Part shown: one piece after another, positions 9,404 to 18,530 of the stretch
Position numbering within the stretch: the stretch's first letter is position 1
Layout of the letters: every line of letters begins with the position of its first letter
Assembly: GCA_016709005.1 (NCBI GenBank)
Contig: JADJEU010000021.1
Span: 199,593-263,592, forward strand
DNA from: Crocinitomicaceae bacterium
GTDB taxonomy: Bacteria > Bacteroidota > Bacteroidia > Flavobacteriales_D > Crocinitomicaceae
Direction of reading: 5' to 3'
DNA: 64,000 nt
Notes under the pieces: model-generated
The model's database searches: none
The model's input: the letters and a program-made list of their open reading frames with translations, nothing else
Told to the model about the DNA's origin: nothing
Position numbers and translations under genes: made by a program

Positions 9404-11648
9404 TTATAAGTTGTACGGACCTTTATTTTTAATTAGCTTTTGAACGCTGTTCTGCTCTGGGAGATAGATTAAATAAATGCCACTCTCAAGATAACTGATG
9501 TCCACAGCGGTATTATTTTCAAGTTGACCGGTGTAAATTAGTTTACCATTTAAATCCATCAATTGAAATTGAACAAGTGTATCAGAATGAGTAACCACGT
9601 AAACAAATTCACTGGCAGGGTTTGGATAAACGCTGATTTTATTTTCTAAAACAGGTTCTTCAATGCCAATGGCGGTGTATGAGTTCGGCGCACTGAAGGT
9701 TGCAATCATTCGAATAAATCCACCAGTTCCATTGACGTATCTTCCAAAAGTTGTTGAGCTTTCAATTTCAGGCAATGTAACTTCATTTACGCCAAAGCCG
9801 CTTGCGTTTGAAAGCGTTACGGTTTCACCTGCAGAACTTAATTTAAAATTTGCATGTAGTCCTGCATCCAACGTATCTTCATCACACCAGATAATTAAAT
9901 AACCATTTGCTGCGATTGATGTATCTGGAAATTGCCATTTGTTTGGATCTGCTAAATCATCTGAAAGATAATAGCCTGTCAAATCAATTGCTGAACCAGT
10001 GTTATTATATAGTTCAATCCAGTCTTCGTATTTTCCTTCTTCATCTGCAACCGTTCCATTATTTTTTGGCATCACTTCATTGATCACGACATCTGCATCT
10101 ATCAGTAACGAATAAAATTCATGTTCTGCGCGCACGGGAGAAAAAATAGAAGCGTCATTGTTTTCAGCGTAGAAATAATATTGCAAATCAGCTGCCCCAA
10201 CAAAAACACTTACACCAAATGTTCCATCTGCAGCTGCACCGTCATTGTGTGCGCCATCATCATACATTTGAGCTTTTTGAAAAACATCCCCCACAAATGT
10301 GCGATAACCTAAATAAGCATAATTTGCATTGGTGATTGAAGCTGTAAATGTAACAAGGCTGTTGGCTGGAACCACAACTGGATTTGTTGTCATCGCAGAA
10401 ATTGTAGGCGCGGTTAAATTCCAATCTGTTTGAGACGTTAAATAAGTTTCACGACCTTCCAGAATTTCTGCAATTCCAAACGCACCTGTCATACCGGCAA
10501 TCTGATTATCTACGTTAGAAGTAAACTGGGTGTAAGTATACCATGGGTTTGGTTCAGCCTGAACTTCTGCATCAATAATTGCTTGTAATTCTAAGGCACG
10601 TGTATGATACCAATCGTTTGAAATGTTTTCTTCAACAATAGTGCGCATGTGTGCAACATACATTTTTTTATACCGCGGAATCGCAAGCAATTTTGAAATC
10701 AATGGCCATGCTGCGTCACCGGAATGAAAATACATATCCAGATCGGTAAGCTGCGATAAACTCGGTGGGCCCGGAATTCCAACATTTTCAAATCCACCTA
10801 TGCCTTCATTCTGATCCCAGATAATTGGACACCATCTTCCATTATCATCTTGAATCATGTAATAATTTTGTTTTGTTGGACCTGAATAGCTATCGAGATT
10901 TGCAGTGACATTGTTAAATGCAAGCATCCACAAAGCTTTGTCAAGATCCAAATAGGTTTCAATATTCACGCTGTTGTATTCGAGTTGATACATTAAATCA
11001 ATAAATGAAGCCCAGCCAAAAGTTGATTTCAATTCATAAATATTCGCATAAAGTGCCGAATCAGATCCTAAGTAATCCAGACTTGGTTCGTTGCCCGGGC
11101 CCATTCCATTAGGCGGATTACATTTAAATCTTGGATTGTCCTTTTCTGCGTAAAGCCTGCGCTCACCGTATCTTCCATCAATGGCTTCTGAGCTTGAAAA
11201 CAAACCGTAATAGGCTCCGTTGATGTATACTTTCGCATAATTGGACAAAGGCATATCCATGTATTTTCTTCCCATTTCGTAACACAAAACTTCGCGCACA
11301 AATGAAGGATCATTTTTTCCGCTTGCAAGTTTTAGTGTTGAATAACCTTGATAACGTTGCGTGTAGGTATAGTTGAGTTCTATGTTCAGTGGATTTTTGA
11401 GATTACTGGCACTATAGCTGCTGTTCCCTTTATAAGCTACCCCAACGCTGTCATAACTCGTTCCATCAATGGTAACCGTGGCTATTAATTTTGATCCGTC
11501 ATCAGTCAAATCATTCGCGTCCATGAGCGCGTCCCAGTCACTGGTGCTGAATTCAATTTCAATAAAAGTAATGTGATCCATGTCGTATAGGTCTTGCAAT
11601 AAGGCTTGAACCAGACAATAAAAGAAGTGCAGCAATGTGTTTAATCAT
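9404..11648 (-). CDS. CotH-kinase-like protein with lamin-tail domain and T9SS type A signal (frameshift)
   Basis: A secreted protein of about 748 residues. The CotH domain (roughly 20-330) shows YKGNSSY…KNPLNIELN, the GLFSSSEAIDGRYG strand and the catalytic-like NYYMIQDDNGRWCPIIWDQN; CotH proteins are atypical spore-coat kinases in Bacillus, with unknown substrates in Bacteroidota. A lamin-tail domain follows (VVINEVMPKNNG…EDWIELYN, near 515-625), then a type A sorting domain (SVYPNPASEFVYV…LESGIYLIYL). The open frame alone would start without a real signal, but one frame over, from an ATG at 11646-11648, reads MIKHIAALLLLSGSSLIA; a single indel near 11600 joins it to QDLYDMDHITF. I therefore place the start at 11648. 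Confidence 0.85.
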
Positions 11649-11806
11649 AATTCATGGAGATTGAGAATGAGCCTATGACTCAATCGATTTTCAAAGGTTT
11701 AATCGAAGTTAAAAATTTATTTCTGTTATGTTTCCGAATTGTTAACGAACTTAATTCTTGCTGGGTTGAAAGAATTTGTAAATTAGATTGAATTTAATTT
11801 AACTTC

Positions 11807-12463
11807 ATGAGATTGCTTATTGGTATTGCAGGATTTTTTGTCTTAACCGCTTGCTCAAAAGAAGACGAAGGTTGCATGGACCCACTTGCTTTCAATTACA
11901 ATGCCTCTGCAATTACAGATGATGGCTCATGCTATTATAATGGATCCGGAATTCAACTTCCGCCGGATAATTTTTCGGCGGATCTTTACACTTCCTTTTC
12001 TGAAAATTGGGATGACTGGGATTTTATTTTGAATGGAGTCAGTGGTTCAGTCTATACTTCTTTTTCTGAAAATTGGGACGATTGGGATTTTAATATCGGC
12101 GGTATTACCGGAAGTATTTCTACATCTTTTTCTGAAAACTGGGATGACTGGAATCTTACCACTTCCAATTTTTCAATCAGTATTTATACTTCTTACTCTG
12201 AAAATTGGGATGATTGGGAAGTGAATGATGACAATAGTTCCTGGTCTGCAGATGTGTATACGTCATACTCAGAAAACTGGGATGACTGGGATGCTGATGC
12301 CGATAGTCTGGATTTGGATATTTATACGTCCTTCTCAGAAAACTGGGATGATTGGAACGTGACAGGATATTGCGGAACCACCATTCCAATGGAGCATCGC
12401 ATTGCTGTTTTATTTGTTCCGGTGATTGTAAATGTTTTAAAAATTCAGGGAATAATTACTTAG
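11807..12463 (+). CDS. Surface lipoprotein with six 22-residue WDDW repeats
   Basis: The N-terminus has a lipobox (LTAC, Cys16) followed by SKEDEG, like the Lys/acidic export signal of surface lipoproteins in Bacteroidota. Next is a cysteine-bounded segment GCMDPLAFNYNASAITDDGS (23-42), a motif common in secreted Bacteroidota proteins. From residue 61, the 11-residue core YTS(F/Y)SENWDDW occurs six times, starting at 61, 83, 105, 127, 151 and 173; the spacing is exactly 22 residues except for one 24-residue step. The linkers vary and are Gly/Ser/Asp-rich. I do not know a function; the regular aromatic/acidic ladder suggests a beta-solenoid or an ion- or glycan-binding surface. The last 30 hydrophobic residues may be out of frame. 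It is 9 bp before the next gene. Confidence 0.7.
   Translation: MRLLIGIAGFFVLTACSKEDEGCMDPLAFNYNASAITDDGSCYYNGSGIQLPPDNFSADLYTSFSENWDDWDFILNGVSGSVYTSFSENWDDWDFNIGGITGSISTSFSENWDDWNLTTSNFSISIYTSYSENWDDWEVNDDNSSWSADVYTSYSENWDDWDADADSLDLDIYTSFSENWDDWNVTGYCGTTIPMEHRIAVLFVPVIVNVLKIQGIIT
11987..12355 (+). repeat. 66-bp-period coding repeat array (six units)
   Basis: The DNA behind the WDDW protein repeat. Each unit carries a close variant of TCTGAAAATTGGGATGACTGG with third-position changes, so the units are diverged at the DNA level but conserved in protein. This argues for selection on the peptide rather than very recent duplication. Confidence 0.75.
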
Positions 12464-12471
12464 TTAAAAAT

Positions 12472-13143
12472 ATGAAACCACATCGCATCATATTAGTCCG
12501 GCATGGCGAATCAGAAGGCAATATTGACAAAAGTATTTACGGCGTAAAACCAGATTACACACTTGAACTGACTGCAGATGGCAGAAAACAAGCTTTTGAG
12601 GCCGGTCAAAAAATCAGTGAGATTGTAAAAAATGAATCCATGTTTTTTTATGTTTCACCCATGTGGCGCACACGATCTACTTTTGAAGAAATTGCAAAAT
12701 CATTGGATCGCTCAAAAATTGAATACAGAGAAGAACCTCGTATTCGGGAGCAGGAGTGGGGACACTTAAGAACGATTGAAGAAGGAAAAAAAGTAGAAGA
12801 AATCAGAGATGCTTATGGTACTTTTTATTTCCGAATTCCAGATGGTGAATCAGCGGCCGATGTCTATGACCGGATCAGTGATTTTTTTGGCACCTTGCAC
12901 CGCGATTTCAGAAAAGACAACTATTCGCAGAATGCAATAATCGTGACGCACGGCATGGCCATTCGACTTTTTTTAATGAAATGGTTTCACTGGACTGTTG
13001 AAGAGTTTGAATTATTGGCCAATCCAAAAAATTGTGAGATTGTGATTCTGGAACAAGATCTCAACGGTAAATTCAGATTGAAATCTGATGTCAAAAAATG
13101 GGATGACACCTTTCACAATTTTAAACGACCGATTCAGTTGTAA
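12472..13143 (+). CDS. Histidine phosphatase family protein
   Basis: A 223-residue protein of the phosphoglycerate-mutase-like branch. The catalytic signature LVRHGESEGN is at residues 8-17 and the second catalytic histidine is in VTHGMAIRLF (near 160). The middle has SPMWRTRSTFEEIA and PRIREQEWGHLR, as in cofactor-dependent phosphatases acting on small phosphate esters. The natural substrate is unknown. The ATG at 12472 begins directly before the first strand; an upstream in-frame stretch back to 12352 lies inside the preceding gene and is not used here. It is probably co-transcribed with the lipoprotein gene in front. Confidence 0.9.
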   Translation: MKPHRIILVRHGESEGNIDKSIYGVKPDYTLELTADGRKQAFEAGQKISEIVKNESMFFYVSPMWRTRSTFEEIAKSLDRSKIEYREEPRIREQEWGHLRTIEEGKKVEEIRDAYGTFYFRIPDGESAADVYDRISDFFGTLHRDFRKDNYSQNAIIVTHGMAIRLFLMKWFHWTVEEFELLANPKNCEIVILEQDLNGKFRLKSDVKKWDDTFHNFKRPIQL

Positions 13144-13180
13144 AAATATTGACTTGCAATGAATATTTTTAAAATGAATA

Positions 13181-13278
13181 ATAAATATCGATCAACGAAT
13201 GTTGAATATCGATTTTAGAAAGGAGGCAATTAGTGATAACTTCATCATTCGTTAATCAGTGTTCGATATTCGATATTT
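13181..13278. repeat. Gene-less copy of the IVP-flanking inverted repeat
   Basis: Left arm 13181-13213 (…ATATCGATCAACGAATGTTGAAT…) and right arm 13247-13278 (ATTCGTTAATCAGTGTTCGA…) are imperfect inverted repeats with about 33 bp between them. The same arms flank the four-helix-bundle gene at 53.6-54.1 kb. The spacer holds an AGGAGG-like ribosome site followed by a short open stretch, possibly a remnant. Confidence 0.65.
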
Positions 13279-13359
13279 AAATCAGGCACCTAATAACGAA
13301 TGACCTATAATCTTTATTTTGTTCTGATTTCTTTTGTCGGCATGAACGCAGTCGCATGG

Positions 13360-13599
13360 CTAATTCCCCTGTCTCCAAACCGTTACTTTATCTGCAACTT
13401 CAAATTTGTATCCAAGTTCTTTCATCGTTGAAATAACCTTAGCAGGTTTTAGTTTGGGTCCGCTGATCAGCATTTGAAAATTTTTCTGAATTACTTCAAA
13501 TTCGATACGTACACCTTTAAAATAATGAGGCATTGTATTGGCAAGCGTCATAGCGGCTTTTAATCTTTTGATATTTGTTTTGAAAAGTATTGTTTTCAT
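13360..13599 (-). CDS. Small hypothetical protein, ferredoxin-like fold suspected
   Basis: A 79-residue basic protein (MKTILFKTNIKRLKAAMTLAN…). The strand-helix-strand layout, the opening MKTILFKTNIK and the ending …GYKFEVADKV resemble heavy-metal-associated (HMA) domains in shape, but the metal-binding CxxC is absent: the corresponding stretch reads KRLKAAM. I call it hypothetical. It is a single gene between the repeat element at 13.2 kb and the PHP phosphatase, both minus-strand neighbours being more than 150 bp away. Confidence 0.55.
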   Translation of the reverse strand: MKTILFKTNIKRLKAAMTLANTMPHYFKGVRIEFEVIQKNFQMLISGPKLKPAKVISTMKELGYKFEVADKVTVWRQGN

Positions 13600-13785
13600 T
13601 TTTTGAATGTCTTTGTTTTTACTAAAGACGACTTGCTTTCAGAAATATTTTAATCGGATTCTTAAAATATCTTAAAGCCTTTATAAACGGAGGTAAACTG
13701 AGAAGAATGTCCTAAACAAAATCAGCGAAAATCACATTTTTCAGCGTCATCTGCGTTCTATCAGATTGAGGTTAAAGATGAAATC

Positions 13786-14532
13786 CTACAAAAACTTATT
13801 CAGTAAATTTTCCTGGGCAACTACTTTATGCAAATGAGGATTGGTTCGCAAAGATTCTAACATTTGTAAATGACCTATGTGATGACAGTCTGATCCAATT
13901 ACATCAATCCACCCGCGATCAATTAATTGTTCTGCCATTTTTTTTACAGGCGGACCGTAATGACCAGAAAGAGAATTGATATTGAGTTGAAGCAGCACTC
14001 CGCGTTCTTTGAAATCTTCAATTTTATCCCATTGATTGATATAAAACGGATAACGTTCAATGTGCGCCAGAATGGGTTTGTAGCCTTCTGTGATTAAATT
14101 AAAAATAGTGTCTTTTACCCGCGGTGGTTCATCATTAAAAGATAATTCAAACAAGACATGATTTTGACCAAACGTCAAAACTTTTTTCTGTTTAATGAGA
14201 TCGTCAAAATGAAAATCGAGATAATATTCTGCCGCCGCTTCAATTTTAATTTTTAGGCCTTCTTTGGCCATAGCCTCGCGTACTTTTTCCAATCCGCCTA
14301 AAATAATTTCTGGCGTATTTTTATAAAAGTCGCTCATCACATGCGGCGTGGTAACTACTTTCTGATAGCCCAGCTGTTCAAACTTTCGAAGCATCATCAA
14401 TGAATCTTCCATTGATTTGGAACCGTCATCAATTCCAGGAATCAAATGACTGTGCATATCCGTTTTGATTAATGATAAATCAAGCGGCTGAAGTTTAGGT
14501 GTACTACCAAATATTTTATTGAAGAAACCCAC
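13786..14532 (-). CDS. CpsB/YwqE-type PHP tyrosine phosphatase
   Basis: A metal-dependent protein-tyrosine phosphatase of the CpsB/CapC family, which in other bacteria dephosphorylates capsule or exopolysaccharide kinases. The PHP metal ligands are visible: DMHSHLIPGIDDGS near the N-terminus, TTPHV, the Glu in AEYYLDFHFDD, AHIERYP and GSDCHHIGH. No polysaccharide export or kinase gene is adjacent here. I prefer the GTG at 14532 (VGFFNKIFGS), since family members begin MGFF…; the longer ATG frame to 14586 would overlap the divergent gene's start and run through promoter-like sequence. Confidence 0.88.
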   Translation of the reverse strand: MGFFNKIFGSTPKLQPLDLSLIKTDMHSHLIPGIDDGSKSMEDSLMMLRKFEQLGYQKVVTTPHVMSDFYKNTPEIILGGLEKVREAMAKEGLKIKIEAAAEYYLDFHFDDLIKQKKVLTFGQNHVLFELSFNDEPPRVKDTIFNLITEGYKPILAHIERYPFYINQWDKIEDFKERGVLLQLNINSLSGHYGPPVKKMAEQLIDRGWIDVIGSDCHHIGHLQMLESLRTNPHLHKVVAQENLLNKFL

Positions 14533-14576
14533 GGTACAAATTCTTTGTGTAATTTTCGTTACAGAAACTAGTCCTG

Positions 14577-15699
14577 ATGAGTTCAAAGTTACACAATTGC
14601 ATGTACAAAGCCTTTATCGGTATATTATTCTTAAGTGTATTTTCAGAAGCAACTGCTCAAACTGATTTATTGACTTTGGATGAAGACATGGCTAAACGTA
14701 TGGCTGCCTTGCCCTTGCATTACATTGAGACTGAATATCCTAACAAATTGAATCAGGTATTAACCGACTCAACCTATCTGGATTCTCCTAAAAAATTGCA
14801 CCCCGTTTTTTACGGCTGTTTTGACTGGCATTCGTCGGTACATGGGCATTGGCTTTTGGCAACTGTGTTGAACCAATATCCTGAAGCCGATTTTTCAAAA
14901 GAAATTATTGCACTTTTTTGATAAACAATTCACTCCGCAAAATGTAGCTGCAGAATTGAAATACTTTGAACCAAAACTGGAAAAATCATTTGAGCGCACC
15001 TATGGTTGGGCTTGGTTATTAAAGTTGCACGCTGCACTTATATTTTCACCTCTTGATAAAGAGCATGGCTGGTCAAAAAATCTGCAACCGCTTACTGATT
15101 TTATTGTGACATCCTACAAAGAATTTTTGCCAAAATTAGTTTATCCAATTCGTGTCGGTGAACACAGCAATACAGCATTTGGTTTATCATTAGCACTTGA
15201 TTATGCAAATACACTTGAGGACAGAAGTTTTTGGGATTTAATCAGCAACAAAGCAAAAGAATTTTATTTGAATGATTGTGATTGCCCTTTGAATTACGAA
15301 CCCAGTGGTTTTGATTTTATTTCGCCTTGTTTGCAAGAGGCTGAGCTGATGAGTAAAATCATGTATAAAGAAGACTATGAAAAATGGCTGAAGAAATTTT
15401 TACCCGATTTATTTAAAAAGAAATTTACGCTAGAACCCGGAAAAGTTTTGGACCGCACCGATGGAAAATTAGTTCATTTGGACGGTTTGAATTTTTTGCG
15501 CGCGCAGAATTTTTATGCAATGGCTTTTGCTTTGCCTGAAAACTGGGTGAAGTTCAGAGCCATTGGTGATCAGCATTTACAGGCATCGATGAATTATGTG
15601 AGTGGGTCAGATTATATGGGCAGTCATTGGCTGGCTACTTTTTTGGTTTATGCACTTGAACAACGAAACAGAATATGGATGGTGGAGGTGACAAAATAA
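14577..15699 (+). CDS. DUF2891 family protein (frameshift)
   Basis: Two overlapping frames (14577-14921 and 14908-15699) form one protein of about 373 residues; the break is in the T-run at 14914-14919, where one base too many (or two too few) is present. The N-terminus has a signal-like segment (MYKAFIGILFLSVFSEATAQ). The typical DUF2891 signatures are here: HPVFYGCFDWHSSVHGHWLL, RTYGWAWLLKLHAAL, IRVGEHSNTAFGLSLALDYA, EPSGFDFISPCLQEAELM and GSDYMGSHWLATF. The family has an alpha/alpha-barrel appearance and no established activity. It is divergent from the PHP phosphatase gene. Confidence 0.85.
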
Positions 15700-15729
15700 A
15701 TTGTACGGTAAAAAATGAGTAAAGACAAG

Positions 15730-15828
15730 TCTCCGTGATTCTCTGTGGTCTCCGTGTCTCCGTGGTAGATAAACTATTGGTATGTCTCCACCACGGAGGC
15801 ACAGAGAGAGCGGAGATTCACAGAGAAA
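15730..15828. repeat. Long imperfect palindrome, CTCCGTG/CACGGAG family
   Basis: Left arm 15730-15767 (GTCTCCGTGATTCTCTGTGG…CTCCGTGGT) is inverted at 15791-15828 (ACCACGGAGGCACAGAGAG…ACAGAGAA). It fills the gap between two plus-strand genes. It has the style of dispersed intergenic palindromes and lacks a T-tract. Confidence 0.7.
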
Positions 15829-15886
15829 CCTGAAGCAGATTACCCTGTGAATTATTTAATGCAAGAGATTTTTAATTATTGAATTT

Positions 15887-17413
15887 ATGAAATACACATT
15901 CTCAAAAAAATACAAATTGGTGCAAAATGCATGCGCCGATTTTGAATTGACAGATCGCATTAATTACATGTTGGATAACTTATCAGGACAGGCGCTTGAC
16001 AATTCACCTGAGTTTATTTTATATCACGATTTTTTACTTTTTGTGCTTGCACATCCGAAAGACAAAAACATATTAGCTGCTGCTGAAAAGGAATTAAAGC
16101 GATTGACACTACACTTAAAAAATCCAAAAAATTCCAATCACGAATTGTTTGCTGACAGCGGTTTACCGCATACGAAAATGATCACGCGTTATTCACATGA
16201 TTTGATGCGTTGGATGTTAGCGTCAAATTGGAAAATGAATTTAGATTCGTTTGAAGAAGATGGAGCTGAATTAAATGATATTCTGAAAGCCACTATGCCT
16301 TCTTTGCTTCGCGAAGAGACGACGGCTGGCTTATCCAATGAAGAATTGTTAGAACGTCTTGGAATAAAACCAAAAGATCAACTGCAATTTTTGGTGAATG
16401 AATTCAGTAAGCTGGATCGCCAGCCGTATTTGAAAGATCAACTTTGGCAATCGCTAAAACCGTTTGTTTCATTTGAATTTAATCAACCTGAATTTTCAAA
16501 ATCATACAACCGTTTTTTAAATCGAAAAGTTTTCTTTCAGCGTGAAATTCAAAAACAAGTTGATCACAAAACTTTATTTCAAACTGCATTGCCTAATCCT
16601 GCAAAGTTAAGTGCAACTGATCGGGCTGAATTGGTTGCGGTGATTTGCCGCTCAATGATTCAGACATTGCGTGAAACGGATACGTCAACCTACATGGATG
16701 TTGAAAGTTTACGCCTCTATGAATTGGAGCGCGGAATATCAATTGCTATTTATGGTATGACTCCGGAAAGACAATTGCCATTGCAATCATACATCGGATA
16801 CACACTCTTCAAAAATGGTTTTCCAGCAGCTTACGGCGGAAGTTGGATTCTTGGTAAAAGTGCAAAATTTGGATTGAATGTTTTTGAATCTTTCCGCGGT
16901 GGCGAATCTGGATTAATTATGTGCCAACTTTTGCGCACGTATATACAAGCCTTCAATCTGAATTACATTGAAATTGATGCCTACCAATTTGGAAAAGATA
17001 ACATGGACGGTATTCGTTCGGGCGCTTATTGGTTCTATTATCGTTACGGATTCAGATCACTCAATCGTACATTGAATCAACTTGCGTCAAAAGAAATGGC
17101 TTTGATCAAATCCAAAAAAGGATATCGCACCAAAGAAAAAACATTGATTGAATTAGCTGAAAGTAATATTGCGCTGAATCTAGGTTCAGCAAAACCATTC
17201 CGATTGGATGAGGTGAGCACGAAAGTGGCAAGTTATATCAGTCGTAATTTTAAAGGTGACATGACGTTGGCAGTTCAAACGTGTGTAACAGAATTTAAAC
17301 GCAAGGCAGATTTCTACATCATTCTAAACAATGCAGAAAAACAAGTATTGGAAGAGGTTGCTCTTTTTGCAGAGACTTATGAAATCAAGGATAAAAACGA
17401 CTGCGATTATTGA
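15887..17413 (+). CDS. Conserved hypothetical protein, possible acyltransferase-like C-terminal half
   Basis: A 508-residue cytosolic protein with no signal or membrane segment. The N-terminal half is helical and Leu/Lys-rich. The C-terminal half (about 290-400) has a striking conserved-looking stretch: LQSYIGYTLFKNGFPAAYGG, SWILGK, FGLNVFESFRGGESG, then IDAYQFGKDNMDGIRSGAYW and FYYRYGFRSL. The strand-Gly-helix pattern and the terminal YRYGF recall GNAT acyltransferases, but I do not assign it. After the stop, another frame (17419-17484, MVKLKPENPYAYNKIWIDFL) looks coding and may be the true C-terminus behind a frameshift. Confidence 0.65.
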   Translation: MKYTFSKKYKLVQNACADFELTDRINYMLDNLSGQALDNSPEFILYHDFLLFVLAHPKDKNILAAAEKELKRLTLHLKNPKNSNHELFADSGLPHTKMITRYSHDLMRWMLASNWKMNLDSFEEDGAELNDILKATMPSLLREETTAGLSNEELLERLGIKPKDQLQFLVNEFSKLDRQPYLKDQLWQSLKPFVSFEFNQPEFSKSYNRFLNRKVFFQREIQKQVDHKTLFQTALPNPAKLSATDRAELVAVICRSMIQTLRETDTSTYMDVESLRLYELERGISIAIYGMTPERQLPLQSYIGYTLFKNGFPAAYGGSWILGKSAKFGLNVFESFRGGESGLIMCQLLRTYIQAFNLNYIEIDAYQFGKDNMDGIRSGAYWFYYRYGFRSLNRTLNQLASKEMALIKSKKGYRTKEKTLIELAESNIALNLGSAKPFRLDEVSTKVASYISRNFKGDMTLAVQTCVTEFKRKADFYIILNNAEKQVLEEVALFAETYEIKDKNDCDY

Positions 17414-17490
17414 AGCACATGGTAAAATTGAAACCAGAAAATCCGTATGCCTACAATAAAATCTGGATTGATTTTTTAGGTTGATTTTTT

Positions 17491-17601
17491 TTTAACCACA
17501 GAGTTTAAGAGGGAGTTAGATTAGGAGTTTCACAGAGTTTATTTTATTTCAATTTACTCCTTTAACTCTATGATTAAACTCAGCGTCACGCTGTGGTTAA
17601 A
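17491..17601. repeat. Palindromic intergenic repeat, copy 1
   Basis: It begins TTTAACCACAGAG and ends CTGTGGTTAAA, with inner inverted segments AGGAGTTTCACAGAG… and …TTTACTCCTTTAACTC. A second, similar unit follows at 17627-17725 in the same layout. Confidence 0.75.
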
Positions 17602-17626
17602 AAGTAGAAAGAAAATTTTACCGCAG

Positions 17627-17725
17627 AGTTTGGAGGAGTTAAATTAGGAGTTTCACAGAGTTCGATTTTATCTCAATTTACTCCTTTAACTCTGTGATTA
17701 AACTCCGTGTCACTCTGTGGTTAAA
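17627..17725. repeat. Palindromic intergenic repeat, copy 2
   Basis: It begins TTTTACCGCAGAG and ends CTCTGTGGTTAAA. It shares long stretches with copy 1 (TTAGGAGTTTCACAGAGTT and CAATTTACTCCTTTAACTCT), making a tandem pair of potential large hairpins between a plus-strand and a minus-strand gene. Confidence 0.75.
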
Positions 17726-17742
17726 AGAACTACTGTCAACCT

Positions 17743-18394
17743 TTACTTTGAAGAAGTCATTTTATGTGTTGACCAATCCACGCCAATCCGAAACGTCTGG
17801 TAAATTCTTCCATTTTTCATGCTATCACCGTAATGGTTGGTAGCAGAATGAAAAACACCTGATGGATAAGCAACCATGCGATTAAATCGATGTCCCACAC
17901 GATCAATCTCAATCCACTTCGATCTGTTTTTGGTATCAGTTTCTAATTCATCTTTAATTCGCTCAACTTCATGCCAAGGCGTTTTGCATCTTTGCTTGAA
18001 ACAGCATCGGACACACCAGTGCGTTTATGTTGCCAGAGTGATGTGCCGCAATCATAAGGTAAATCAGGTGTTAGATAGATTAATACAGTGATATCATTCG
18101 CCGGATAATCTGCATGCACACCAGGAACTTCTTTATTTTTTCCTTTCGCAAATCCATGATAAAAAACGCCGTTTTCTAAAATTGGATCAAGGTCCCATCG
18201 GTTGATTTTTATTCCAAGAATTTTCTCCAGTTTCTTTTTAACGTTTGGTTGATGATAGACCGCTGTGCTTCTGAAACCAGTGACATGTTCTGGTTCGTGA
18301 AAGGTTGCGTTTTTGCAGCTGCAATTACTTTTGATGGCTCATCGTAGAAATTATCTTTTACCAATAAAAACCGATTGTACAGAAGTTTTTCCAT
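17743..18394 (-). CDS. DUF6445-like 2-oxoglutarate/Fe(II)-dioxygenase fold protein (two frameshifts)
   Basis: Only the first 61 residues (MEKLLYNRFLLVKDNFYDEP…) are in one frame, but the following frames continue as …LGIKINRWDLDPILENGVFY and HGFAKGKNKEVPGVHADYPA, and after a second break as PWHEVERIKDELETD and VGHRFNRMVAYPSGVFHSAT, to the stop at 17743. Two single-base losses (near 18210 and 17975) explain this. The iron-binding pattern of the double-stranded beta-helix dioxygenases is visible: HxD in VHADY, the distal His in FHSATNHYG and the Arg in IYQTFRIGVDW. Family members lie near amino-acid or halogenation functions, but the substrate is unknown. The expected length is about 215 residues. 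Confidence 0.65.
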
Positions 18395-18530
18395 AAGGCA
18401 AAAATTTGGTTCAGTTAAAATTAATCAAACTAATGAACTGGCAATTTTATTTGAGAATGACTTTCATCAGGCGGGTTGCAAAAGAAGTAATCTTGGAATA
18501 TTTGTGTAATTTCACAACGTAATCTAAGCT

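Noticed and set aside
12177..12389. Minus-strand repeat frame with His/Pro/Ser repeats
   Set aside because: It is antisense to the WDDW repeats; the repetition comes from the real gene.
13786..14586. Overlap of the two divergent genes at 14.58 kb as a real feature
   Set aside because: The extra residues of the PHP protein before the GTG at 14532 do not fit the family, so the overlap is probably an artefact of start choice.
17491..17725. CRISPR-like array
   Set aside because: Two palindromic units only, without equal short repeats and unique spacers; no cas genes nearby.
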